Part shown: positions 34,679-45,346 of the stretch, in pieces
Numbering within the stretch: position 1 is the stretch's first letter
Layout: every line of letters begins with the position of its first letter
Assembly: GCA_027943245.1 (NCBI GenBank)
Contig: JANDJZ010000152.1
Coordinates: forward strand, 1-64,000
From: Acanthamoeba sp. SK_2022b
Taxonomy: Eukaryota; Discosea; Longamoebia; Acanthamoebidae
Length of the DNA: 64,000 nt
Reading direction: 5' to 3'
Position numbers and translations under genes: made by a program
Notes under the pieces: generated by a model
Seen by the model: only the letters and a program-made list of their open reading frames with translations
Databases searched by the model: none
What the model was told of the DNA's origin: nothing

Positions 34679-36756
34679 TTACAACGCAAAGGAGCTGGGC
34701 AGCGGCGAGGCGTAGATACCGTCCTTGAAACTGCCCACAATCTTGCCCACGATGGCGGCCCGTGGCGCCTCCTTCTTGGTCCAGATCTCGAACTGGGCCA
34801 CGCCTTGAGCCAGCAGGATTTCGATGCCCTCGACCACCTCCACCTTCACCTCTTGGCCTCCCGCGCTATCCCCCTGCTCACCGCTCTGTCGCACTTGCTC
34901 GAGCAGCGGCGTCCAGCGAGGCCAGTAAACCAGCTCGACCACCACCAGCCCCGAGGTGTTGCTGTCAGTGGCCTCGGCGGGTCGACGGAAGAAGGCGGAC
35001 GGGAGGGTGAAGTTGGCCGTGGGCGGCACGGTGCTGATGATGACATCGACCTTGCCCGCGAGCGCCTCCAGCTCCTCTGGCGTCGACGGCAGCCCCTTCA
35101 CGCCTGCGAATCGCTCGGCCAAATGCTGTGCGCGCTCTGTTTGCATGCGACACGCGTTAAAGGTCAAACCGAGCGACGGCAACAATCGAATCGTTGGAGC
35201 AGTCCGTCGTTACCTGGCGTGCGGTTGTAAATGTAGAACTCGGCGTTGAGTTGCGTGAGCGCGTAGCACGCCGCATGGGCAGTGCCTCCCGCACCGATTA
35301 CCAAACCGACCGGCTTTGAGTCTAAAGATAATGAAAATGTTAATCATTTTATTATTATATTATTTCATTGGCTATACTGATTATTAATTTAATTATAATG
35401 TGGGCAGTGGTACCGGTCTTGCCCAAGGCGGCCAGTCGTTGCTCGGTGAGCTGGTGGATGGCCAGCCAGTCGGTGTTGTCGCCCAGCAGGCGACCGGCGG
35501 CGTCCTTGCTCACGGTGTTGACAGCGCCGATCGCGCGCGCCCCCGCCGAGATCTCGTCGAGGAAGGGCATGATGGTTTGCTTGTGAGGCATGGTGACCGA
35601 ACCGCCACCGGTCTTCCTGTTGCGCAGCGAGATGACGACCTGCTTGATGTCCTTCGTGTCGCACAGCTGGTAGCGATTGCCGGCGATCGCGAGCGTCTCG
35701 AAGCCGGTGTTGTGGAGCAGCGGCGACGGCGAATTGCCAATCGGCGATCCGTAGAGGTAGAACTGAGTCCCGTCCTCCACTGTCCACACACGACCAACAT
35801 TAATTTCAAAATAAAATAAAAACTGGAGTACAAATAAAATTAAAGAAAAAGAATGAAACCTTGATCGTCGGTCGAGTGGCCGGTCTTGGCGTGCTGGATG
35901 AACGCACGAATCTTGGCCAAGTCCTTGACGCCATCGGTCTCCACGCCGCTCGACACCTGTAGGCAGGCGGCGAGGTGAGTGAAGGTGAATGCCGACCGGT
36001 GCCTATGGCACGACGCGCACGTACGTCGACGCCCAGCGGCGCGCTGGCACTGACGGCAGCTGCCACGTTCTGCGGGCCGAGCCCGCCGGCCACGAAGATG
36101 GGCGTCTTCTCCTGGACTCCCTTGGCGATCGACCAGTCGAACGCTCTCCCTGCGCGTTTGTGGTTTGTTTGGTGTTACCTTTCGCGGCTCGCGGGCACAA
36201 GTGGCAAAGCGTACCGGTGCCGCCGAGAGCGTGAGGGTCGTAGGTATCGAGGAGGATGCCCACCACGTTGCCGCCAGCAAAGCCGTTGATCGCTGTGTTG
36301 ATCTCCTCGGGCTGGCCGTTGACGTGAATGGCCTTGATCGTTGTGCGCGTGTGGATGCGTTGGTTGAGTGTGAAAAGAATGATCTCGCTGGCGTAGTGAA
36401 CGAGAATAGCACGCGCACGTACCTTGAGGCAAGGCTTGGCCAGCTGTTGGGCCACGGCTGGGTGCTCCTTGCCCGAAAGCTGAATCAAATCCAACGGAGC
36501 GGCGTTCGCCACTTGGTTTATCATGTCGACCTGGAAACCACAAGGTCGAGTTCAGTTCATTTTTATCGTTATTATTGGTATTGTTACTTAATATGTTGAT
36601 TTGCAGGTTGCGTACGTCGTTGTCGGCGAACACGCCCACGACGAGCGGTCGTCGCTTCTCCGCGGCGGAGTGCAACTTGGCGGCCCAGCTGCCGAAGCTC
36701 TCCTTGCCCGCCGTGTCCGCGGCGGCCGCCAACGCCTGCCAAGGTTGTGAGGAACG

Positions 36757-36831
<75 letters not shown>

Positions 36832-37503
36832 GACGAGAAAGGAGGTAAACCTCAGCCGAGGACGAGGCCTGGCCTTGGGCCGTTTGCCACTTGTTGAGGG
36901 CGTCAACGATCTCCCGGGCCTGTTCGATGGTGACCTTCCGCCTGGACTCGGCAAAGACCAGACCGATCATGTCGGCGCCGGCTTCGGCCGTGGCGATGGC
37001 TGTGGGCACGTCCTTGATGCCACATATCTTCACCAGCGGGGCCTTCGTCGCGCTACCCTGGAGCTCCTTGATCTTGTCGGCAGGATTCGAGGCGCGCATG
37101 AGCGACTCGCCGACCAACACGCCGCTCACCCCCGCCTTCTCGAACTCGATGACATCCTCTCTGCATACAACAAATTTAAATAAGTAAATTAAATTAAATT
37201 AAAAATAAAATTGCTGATGAGGACCTGGTGGAGATGCCAGAGAGCGCGGTGAAGAGAACGCCCTCGGCGGACTGGGCCACGTCGGCGAGGAGGCGGTTGG
37301 TGGTGTTGAGGTCGACGGAGAAGGTGTGAAGGTTTCTGTTGTTGATGCCAATCACCTTGGAGCCGACCCGCAAGGCCACCTGCATCTCTTCGGCGTTGGC
37401 CGTTTCGACTAGCGGCTCCATGCCCAGCTCGCGCGAGCACTTGAGCAAGCGCACAAGCTCGGCCTCCTCTTCACCCATTCGAATTGTCAGCACCACACCA
37501 CAC

Positions 37504-37570
<67 letters not shown>

Positions 37571-38315
37571 CGAATTGGTCGTGTTGGTTACCCAGCGCGG
37601 CGACGATCAGGAGCACGGTGTCGGCGCCGTAGTAGCGGGCCTCGTAGATCTGGTACTCGTCCAGGACAAAGTCCTTGCGCAGGAGGGCGGGCCGACGCCC
37701 CTCGCCCATCTCCGCGATCGCCTCCCTGATCCCGCACATGTCTTCGAGTGTGCCTGCGCGCGACACACACACACACCCTGTGAGCTGGCCAATCTACGGA
37801 GACACGTGTCAATGCAGGCCAGAATGGCGGTGGAGCTTGCCCTTGAACCAAGTGGGCTCTGTGAGACAGGAGATCACGGCGGCGCCCGCATCGGCGTACA
37901 GCTTTCCCTGCTTGGCAGCATCGATGCCTGAGAGCGATTGGGGAGTGAGACTTGGCAAAGCCCAACGCGAGCGTGGCGGGTTAGGCGAGCTAGTACCGGG
38001 AGCGATGTCGCCTTTGCTGGGAGAGGCGCGCTTGACCTCGGCCAGGACGGCAATGGAGGGAGCGGAAGCGAGTATACGCGAGGGAAAGTTGACGAGGGGG
38101 AAGGCGGGCCCGCCGCGCACGTTCACCTTCTCGCCCACTACAAGCCGCTTCAGTTCCGCCAGCGACAGCTTGCTCTGCGCCTCTGCCACATCTTTCCTCC
38201 TCTGGCGCCAAGAGTGAGATAATCTGCTCTTCTTTTTTCATTTTCTATGCTGCTTCGCAGGTTTTAGTGTGAGGGATGGAACCTGTGCGCAAATCTTGTC
38301 GAGAATAGATGCCAT
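34679..38315 (-). CDS. trpCF-aroE: indole-3-glycerol-phosphate synthase + phosphoribosylanthranilate isomerase + shikimate dehydrogenase fusion (TrpC-TrpF-AroE)
   Basis: ATG 38315 (MASILDKICAQ), stop TAA at 34679-34681, about fifteen exons, roughly 790 residues. The IGPS domain (38315 to about 37080) has AEVKRASPSKGDIAPG, LLRKDFVLDEYQIYEARYYG, IGINNRNLHTFSVDL and GVLVGESLMRASNP. The PRAI domain (about 37070-35870) has the catalytic Cys in KICGIKDV, LIQLSGKEH, FVAGGLGPQNV and the catalytic Asp region VSSGVETDGVKD. The shikimate dehydrogenase domain (about 35790-34679) has YGSPIGNSPSPLLHNTGF, the catalytic Lys in VTMPHK, NTDW and the NADP-binding GAGGTAHAACYAL. No stop interrupts the joins, and PRAI runs to AroE through one AT-rich intron (about 35780-35860). 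It therefore combines two tryptophan steps with reduction of 3-dehydroshikimate to shikimate. Confidence 0.92.
36762..36829. repeat. (CA)n microsatellite
   Basis: Intronic tract within the PRAI part of the TrpC-TrpF-AroE gene; (TG)n on the sense strand. Confidence 0.95.
37508..37570. repeat. (CA)n microsatellite
   Basis: Intronic tract within the IGPS part of the TrpC-TrpF-AroE gene, just after the donor following LLIVAALGNQ. Confidence 0.95.
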
Positions 38316-38517
38316 GGTGCCTGGGCGCAGTTCTGAATCAGAAACCGTGGACCTTGCTCTCTCTGGCCGTCGGAGTTGTATCCAAAAACGCTTGGAATGT
38401 TCCGAGCAAAACTGCAACTCATAGTTAGCAATCCGAAAGATAAGAATCAAAAAAAAAACAACAGTCGAGATAACGGCGAAAGCGAAGAAGAGAACAGTTC
38501 ACGCACGACCGGCAAGG
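38316..38517. promoter_or_regulatory. bidirectional promoter of TrpC-TrpF-AroE / chorismate synthase genes
   Basis: Only 202 bp separate the two divergent starts. The chorismate-synthase side is A-rich (38440-38465). TTGGAAT near 38391 is shared with the other pathway promoter. The arrangement implies that shikimate and tryptophan steps are transcribed together; this is inference from layout. Confidence 0.6.
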
Positions 38518-40302
38518 ATGAGCACCTTTGGCAGAGCGTTTCGAGTGACTACCTTTGGCGAATCGCACGGCGGCGGAGTGGGGTGCATCATTGGTACCGT
38601 CTACGACACTGCCGTTTCCTTTGTCCTCTCAATCTTCATCCTTGTGGATTGATCCAGTGAGCGCTGCACTCGATCTTGTCCAGATCGCTCCCCAGATCCC
38701 CTGCTTTTTCTTCATCCATCCAACTCCAGCGTCTTTCTGTAGAACTTAACCTTCACCTTTCTCCCTGTTCCTGTGCTCCGCAGATGGAGTGCCGCCCTGC
38801 CTGCCCCTCACCGAAGCCGACATCCAGCCGCAGCTCAACCGCCGCAGGCCCGGACAGAGCGCCCTCACCACCCCCGTACCGCCGTCCCTCAACCTCTCTG
38901 TTCCCTTTCAAACTCAACTCACCACTCTCCCTGTCTTTGTGTGTGGCGTGTGTGGCATGGACAGCGCAATGAGGCGGACCAGGTGAAGATCCAGGCAGGA
39001 ACGGAGAACGGCTACACTCTGGGCTCGCCCATCAGCCTCTTCGTCGCCAACCAGGACCAGCGCCCCGTCGACTACTCTGGTGCGTGCACCACACACACAA
39101 CACACACAGGCTGGGCTGGGCTCGCTGACACCGACCTGCGATGTGATGTAGACATGTCCAAGGTCCCGCGCCCGTCGCACGCCGACTACACCTACCTGGC
39201 CAAGTACAACATCAAGTCGTCCTCGGGAGGCGGCCGCTCCTCTGCCCGCGAGACCATCGGGCGAGTCGGCGCCGGCGCCGTCGCCGAGAAGTGGCTGAAG
39301 CTCAAGGTACCGGCACACACAGTGCGTCAGCGCGTGCGCGTGCGCTAATCGGGTGGCGTGGCACAGTACGGCGTGGAGATCGTGGCGTGGGTGAGCTCGA
39401 TCGGCGACCAGGAGATCGAGAAGGAGCTCAACCTGGACACCATTTCGCGCGAGGACGTCGACAAGTCGCTCGTTCGCTGCCCCGATGAGGAGGCCACGGT
39501 CAAGATGATTGAGGTTCTCTCTCTTTCTCTTTCTCTCTCTCCCTCAGCTCACTCCCGGCGCTGACCAACCCGCAATGTCGGCAGATCATCGAAGCGGCGA
39601 AGAAGGACAAGGACAGCATCGGAGGCGTCGTGACGTGCGTGTGCCGCAATGTGCCCACGGGCCTCGGAGAGCCGTGCTTCGACAAGCTTGAGGCCATGCT
39701 CGCCCACGCCATGCTCTCCATTCCCGCCACCAAGGGTTTCGAGATCGGCAGCGGCTTCTCCGGTACGCGCTATTATTCTTTTTAAAATAATAATAATAGT
39801 AATAATAATAGTAATAATGACGTGTCACCGAAACTGCAGGCACGAAGATGCGGGGCAGCCAACACAACGACCCGTTCGTGGTCAAGACCGGGGCCGACGG
39901 CAAGAAGAGGCTCGGCACCACCACGAACCACAGCGGAGGCATCCAGGGCGGTATCACCAACGGCGAGCACATCGTGTTCAAGGTCACATCCAAAACACTC
40001 CCCTTGTGCACGCGCACGTGTCTCATTGGTGGACGGCTCGAGCTGACGAGCAACGTGGGGTTGGGCTGCAGGTGGCGTTCAAGCCGCCGGCGACGATCAG
40101 CCAAGCGCAGAAGACGAGCGAGTACGGCGGCGGCGAAGCGGTGCTCGAGGCACAGGGAAGGCACGACCCGTGCGTGGTGCCCCGGGCCATCGCCATCGTC
40201 GAGGCCATGGCCGCCCTTGTCATCGCCGACTCTGCCCTCCTTCAGCTCGCGCGCCACGCCTCGCTTGTCAGCTCCGAACCAGTCATCGCATGGCAGATTT
40301 GA
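38518..40302 (+). CDS. aroC: chorismate synthase
   Basis: Eight exons: about 38518-38600, 38783-38875, 38966-39079, 39152-39306, 39366-39510, 39584-39761, 39839-39981 and 40072-40302. The start [20 protein letters not shown] is the hallmark N-terminus. Other signatures are [20 protein letters not shown] with [34 protein letters not shown] and [15 protein letters not shown]. It uses reduced FMN to convert 5-enolpyruvylshikimate-3-phosphate to chorismate, the substrate of the TrpE domain encoded 13 kb away. The length (near 390 residues) is typical. No flavin-reductase domain is seen, unlike the bifunctional fungal enzyme, although this was judged only from length. Stop TGA at 40300-40302. Confidence 0.95.
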
Positions 40303-40383
40303 GGGGCGACAGGCCTTGGTTGAATTGAATTGAATAGAAAAAGCGTTTTGGGCGTGGGACAGAGAAGGGTTTGTGGGGCGGCG

Positions 40384-42234
40384 TCACGCCGGGGTGTGGG
40401 GAGCGGCGAGCGGCGTCGGGGCCTCCTCGTGCCATCTGTAGTCCAGGACCTGCAGGAGCGGGAAGCCCTTGTCTCGGCTGATGTCCACCAGCTCAAACCA
40501 CTCCTTGGCCTTGGGGTACTCGAGCCCTGCTCCGATCGATGAGCCACCAACACTATGATTTCTTCCAGAAAAATAAACAGTGCCCTGTGTGGGGTACCGT
40601 TGCAGGTGCTCACCACAGCAATGTGGATTCGAGTCTCCAGGCTCTTCCTGTGTAACGCCGGAGACTTGGTTAGTTGCATAGTAACCACTTGACTGTGTAT
40701 TGCACAAGCGAGTTACTCGTTACCTGTTGACCACCAGGCATGCCAACTGAGTGGCCGAGATCGTCCCCACACCGGCCTCCTCCGCCCTGGTTTGGTTCCT
40801 ATGGCGCACGGGATCCTGTCAGTCAAGGGCCACGACACCGGCTCTCCCTGAAGCTGGGAGCAGAGGGGAAAGGGAGAGCGGCCGAGGCGTAGCACGCACT
40901 TGGGTGGTTTGGCGGTGAAGACGACCTGCCGTGATCGCCCCACGGCGTCGACTCGCCATTCGCCCACGTTAACTCCTGCACAGGAACAACGGGAGGCGAC
41001 TCCCAGGGAAGCCACCAGTCGATATAAGAAAGGGGGGGGTAGGGCGAGCATGGCAAAGCAGCGTACGCCAGCGGCCGGTGGGAATGAAGACGGTGGGCCA
41101 GTCCTGCCAACGCTGGGAGGCGAACCCGCGCCAGAACGAACTCAGGCTCACCGGCAGAATCGTGTCTGTCTTGTTCACGGTGGTAGGCACACTTCACGCG
41201 CGCGTCAGGTGAGTTGAGAAGGGCAAGGAAGAGGGGGCGAGGGCGGAAAGCGAACTTGGGCGAAAGGCCGTAGGCACGGAGGAGGTCGGTGGTCTGCTTG
41301 GCCCGAAGGAAGATGGCGGCCATGACGTCGGGGAGTTCGGGATGGGCGCGCATCCCGTACTCGCCCTCCAATCGCCCGATCTGCTGCAGCTTGTTGAGGT
41401 CGTCCGACGACGCTCGCACGAATGAGGGCTGCTGGGACCGAGCCAGGGCTGCCACCTGAGGATGCAGGGACACGATCGGGCGATGTCAGCCAACGGCCAG
41501 ACCACCGCGATGGGGGAGAGAGGTGGGCAATACCGGCAGGTGGCCACGCAGGCCGGCCCACAGAGTGGAGAGCACGGTGTGGCAATCTTTCACCTCTGAA
41601 CCGGACACGCCCCGGAAGTAGGTCTGTAGAGTGACACATGCGAAGACGCGTAGAACGCCATCTCAGCAACAAGTGATGAATAAAATTAAAAAAAAAATCG
41701 ATGGTGATGTACCCTGCCCATGGGGGTGAGAAGGAACACGTAGTGCTTGGCGTGCTTGGTGGTGATGCCTATGTCGTCAACGCCGGCCAGGTCGATTTGG
41801 GTCTAAGAAAGCAAGGATGAGCCGGAGCGCAGGCGAGACGGTGACCGTGAGGAAAGCGGCACGTACGATGGAGGAGGTGGAAGACGAGCCTCGAGGGTGA
41901 AAGCAGATGTAGGCCGGGAACGCGTGCAAAACGCCCTTGGTCTTCTTCGAACCTTGCCGCATCTTACATTTCCACACTGCGCCCACGACATGTCACATTC
42001 ATGTAAGTAAACCACAACCAGGTTGCTCGACTTGTTCCAAAGTGGCGGCGTAGTACTTTTGACGCATGGCTGTCCCGGTCGCAGGCAGCAATCGGCTGGT
42101 GTGTGGGCAGCCAGCGCTGGCGCCGAAGGTGCTGTGGCCCCTAAGGGGCTAGGCGGCAGTGCTTGCTGCTGCCCCAACGCCTCTTCTTCAACTTCGCCAC
42201 TGCTGTGGTGTCCGGCCGATAATAACGCTCCCAT
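40384..42234 (-). CDS. GRAM-VASt domain protein, probable lipid-binding
   Basis: ATG 42234, stop at about 40384, about nine exons. After a low-complexity N-terminus (ALPPSPLGATAPSAPALAAH) a GRAM/PH-like domain is visible (KGVLHAFPAYICFHPRGSSS; QIDLAGVDDIGITTKHAKHY; LLTPMGRV). A helical segment follows (DDLNKLQQIGRLEGEYGM). Then comes a VASt-like (StART-related) region with TDTILPVSLSSFWRGFASQ, VGEWRVDAVGRSRQVVFTAK and a C-terminal WFELVDISRDKGFPLLQVLD. This order is that of GRAMD1/Lam/VAD1 proteins, which bind sterols or phospholipids at membrane contacts. No C-terminal membrane segment was found, so anchoring differs or a further exon was missed. It is convergent with chorismate synthase. 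Confidence 0.6.
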
Positions 42235-42448
42235 GTCGATGCGTCAGAGTGGTAGTGTTTGCTGGATTGAACTTGAAGAGCGAACGTGGGGTGGGGTGGG
42301 AGGAGAGTGGCTAACGTTCTCCTAATGCTCCGAGTTTTTGGCGACTTTTCGATGACACCCCTCCACCAAGGAGATAAACTTCTGCGGCAAAATTGAACAT
42401 ATTTACTAGCTTGCTGGGAAGTTTACATGCGCGGCGGTGGGCTCACGC

Positions 42449-42904
42449 TTAGGTTTTGGAGATGCCGTTGGGGTGCTTCACCACGCTGGAGCTGAAGGAC
42501 ACCGAGTTGCCCTTGGCGGCCACCATGCGATCGTAGTGCCTGGCCCCAGAAGAGCATGAGCAAGTCGCCTAAATAAATTGGAGATAAATGAAAACAAATG
42601 AATTAGTCGAAGGGACGTACACGCGACAGTAGGCGGTGTTATCCGGCGGGACGAAGCCACCCCAGTTGGCGCCAGTAATCTTCTTGTTGCACTCCTTGCA
42701 CCGCAGACAGTCGCCGTGCCATATCTGACCCTCCACTGCACTCGACGAATGAGCGAGGTACCCAGACAGACGCGAACAAGGGCAAACGTGGGAGGGGAGG
42801 CTTGGGGGCGTACTCTGCAGCTTCTCGGCGGGGTATACCCGCTTGCCGCACCCCTTGCAGAAGTCGCTCGGCGCTCCTCCCCATCTAGGCTTCGGCGCGG
42901 CCAT
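42449..42904 (-). CDS. single LIM-domain protein, about 84 aa
   Basis: Three exons: 42904 to about 42814, about 42737-42622, and about 42540-42449 (stop TAA at 42449-42451). The spliced protein is almost exactly one LIM domain: CKGC, 17 residues, H-x2-C, then C-x2-C (HGDCLRCKEC), and a final C-x2-H (CRVH), giving the full set of eight zinc ligands. A short basic/Ser tail follows (VSFSSSVVKHPNGISKT). An in-frame upstream ATG at 42946 would add 14 residues. Small LIM-only proteins of this kind in Dictyostelium and Acanthamoeba associate with actin and signalling complexes. A role in the cortex is inferred. Confidence 0.85.
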
Positions 42905-43465
42905 TCTCTTGCGTGTTCGTGGTGTCTTTAGGTAACTGCACAGCAAGAAGGAGACGCCCTATGTCAGCCACAGGAGAGGCAAGGAGAAGGAGACGAGGAG
43001 GGATACATGTAAGGCAGGTTTGTTGTGAAAAGAAGGAAGGCGGGCCCTTGCGGTAAGTTGTCAGGTTGTTCTGCTTTGGCTGGTTGGACAACGAAGGGTT
43101 CAGATTGTCGTAATTTAACTCTGGGGCTCCACTCGCCCATTGGTTAACGACCCTCAATAATAAAAATAAGAAAGAAAAGGAGTTGGGTGGTATGCATGTG
43201 AGGAGGCTTGAGCTTGACGCAAAGCACCTTCCACATACCAGACATCTGTGGGTACCACAGACTACCTAATGTGTGCAGGTGATGCGTAGGCAACTGGTAG
43301 CATTAATGCTTGCTTAGTCCACAAATCACCAGGAACGCAGTCCTATCACAAGAGCTCATGGTCAGCGTCCACTGTGATAGTGCCCGTCGTATCTCTAAGA
43401 AACTCCTTTTTCATAAATATCTATTTCTTGTGTCACACGGAACACAATAATAAAATAAAAATTCT
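42905..43465. other. intergenic region, no gene recognised
   Basis: Upstream of the LIM gene and downstream of the headpiece gene. A 90-codon minus frame (42885-43157) overlaps it but looks like non-coding shadow. The part at 43190-43370 is CpG-poor. 43430-43460 is A-rich, likely the 3' UTR of the headpiece gene. Confidence 0.4.
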
Positions 43466-45293
43466 TCAAAAGAGGCCAACGGTCTTCTTGCACTGGGCCC
43501 GGCGCCACGCCTTGAGCGAGTTGAACTCTTGTCGCGGCATCTGGAACACTGCTTCGAAATCCTCGTCCGATAGGTACACCTGGCCGCGCGCAAACCATGT
43601 CAGCACCGATACGCGTACATCACATGCAGAGGATTGTCCATTTCTTGTTACCTCGAGCTGGGCTTGGTCGACCCAGTTGGGCAGCATGTGTCGGTTTTCC
43701 TTCAGTTCAGCGTAGCTAAACGTCCGTGTCTCGCTGCCGTTGCTGCTCGCCGCTCGGCCCACGACGTCGTGTCTGGCATTCACGTTATTGTCCTCCTGAC
43801 CCTTATTCGCCGCGAGGCTCGGTTCCCTCTTCTCGCCGCTCTGATTCTGGTATCGCTCGATGGTCCGCTGCGTGGTCCATGTCGCGTGCACCTGGGCTTG
43901 GCCGGTAGTGGACGACCGCCTTCGCAGGCCCACCGGCGTCGACCCGCCCCCCGTTCCTGCCAACGGAGTCGGGGCGAGTCGTACGGCGACCGGTGAGGAG
44001 TCTGGACGTGAAGCCCCGGAGTGCGTGATGATGATCTGCTGTTGTTGCTGATGCTGCAATGACGACAACGACGATGGAGTTTCAAAGACGGCGAGGCGCG
44101 ATGCGAGCGATGAGCTGACGCGGGCCGGCGTGAGGGACGTCGGCGGTGGCCGCTTGGTTCGGGTTGCTGTCTCACCCGACTGCGCGGCCCGTCGAGATGG
44201 CGCAAGTGGCACAGACGACGAAGACGACTGCGTTGTCGACGTCGACGGCAATGACGACGTTGGTGTCACTGTCGCCGGCATAACGGATGGCGCCGGGGTT
44301 GCTGGCAAGGGCGATGGCGCTGTCGAAGGCACAAAGTAGACGATTCCCTCCGAGCGTCTGTTGATGCCGAGCAGGGCCGACGGCGCTTGCGCCCCGAGCC
44401 GCGCCGTGTGGGCCAGCGCGTCGTGTTTCCGCTCGCCGTTGTTGTCCGCCGTCTTCCAGCGCGGTGCGGGCTCCGCTGCTGGCGCCTTGTCTGTCAGCGC
44501 CTCCGCCGCCTCCTCTGCTGGTGCCTTGCACACCGCTTCGACCGTCGTCGTCGATGTCGTCTTGTCCACCGCCTCTGCGACCGCCGCGGTAGCTGCTGGC
44601 GTCTCGACGTTTGGCGCCGCTGGCGCTGCCTTGTCCTCGTCCGCGTGAGCCATTGGTTGCTCCTTTGGTTGTTGGTCGGCTGCACTCGCGCCCGCGTCGG
44701 CCTCGTCTTCGACCACGGCCTCCATGTAGGTGTTGTGGTCGGGCTCCTGTTCGGCGCTCGTCAGCACCTCCGTGTCTTCGACGTCCGTAGAGACGTGATG
44801 GCTGAGGCTGCTGGCGGCAGTGGGCACGGTCACGTGTTCGTCATCGGTGGTCGTCTCCGCCGTTGCGGTTGGGGCGGCCCGCTGCAGCACGTGATCGCTG
44901 AGCACGGGAGTGAGGTAGCTGCTCTGTGGCATGACCTCCTCCTCAAGGCCAGAGAGATCTCCGCTGCTGAACGCGGTCCTCGTCTCTTCTGAGCTTTCCG
45001 ACATAAGCTGGCCGTAACAGGCCTCCGTCTCCATGCCCCCTTCCCACATGAACTTCTCCTCGTCTGACGAGCGGAACGAGTCCGAGTGGTTCCTGGCCTG
45101 CAATTGCGAGTTTCGGCGCAGATTGCGTGCGTCGATGCGCGCTATGTATCCATCGACGATTCGCCGCACGTCTCCCTTGCCCTGCGCGTCCGCAACTGGT
45201 CGGGGCGAGCCACTCATGCCAGTGAGCTTATTGCACGTGTGTGCATACACGCACACTTACACGCACACTTACACGCACACACCCACACGCACG

Positions 45294-45346
<53 letters not shown>

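Noticed and set aside
35389..35787. alternative minus-strand frame over the AroE domain
   Set aside because: The overlapping frame carries the shikimate dehydrogenase motifs; this one has none.
43860..44992. several + strand frames opposite the headpiece gene
   Set aside because: They are antisense shadows of a Ser/Thr/Ala/Pro-rich disordered exon and lack any recognisable domain.
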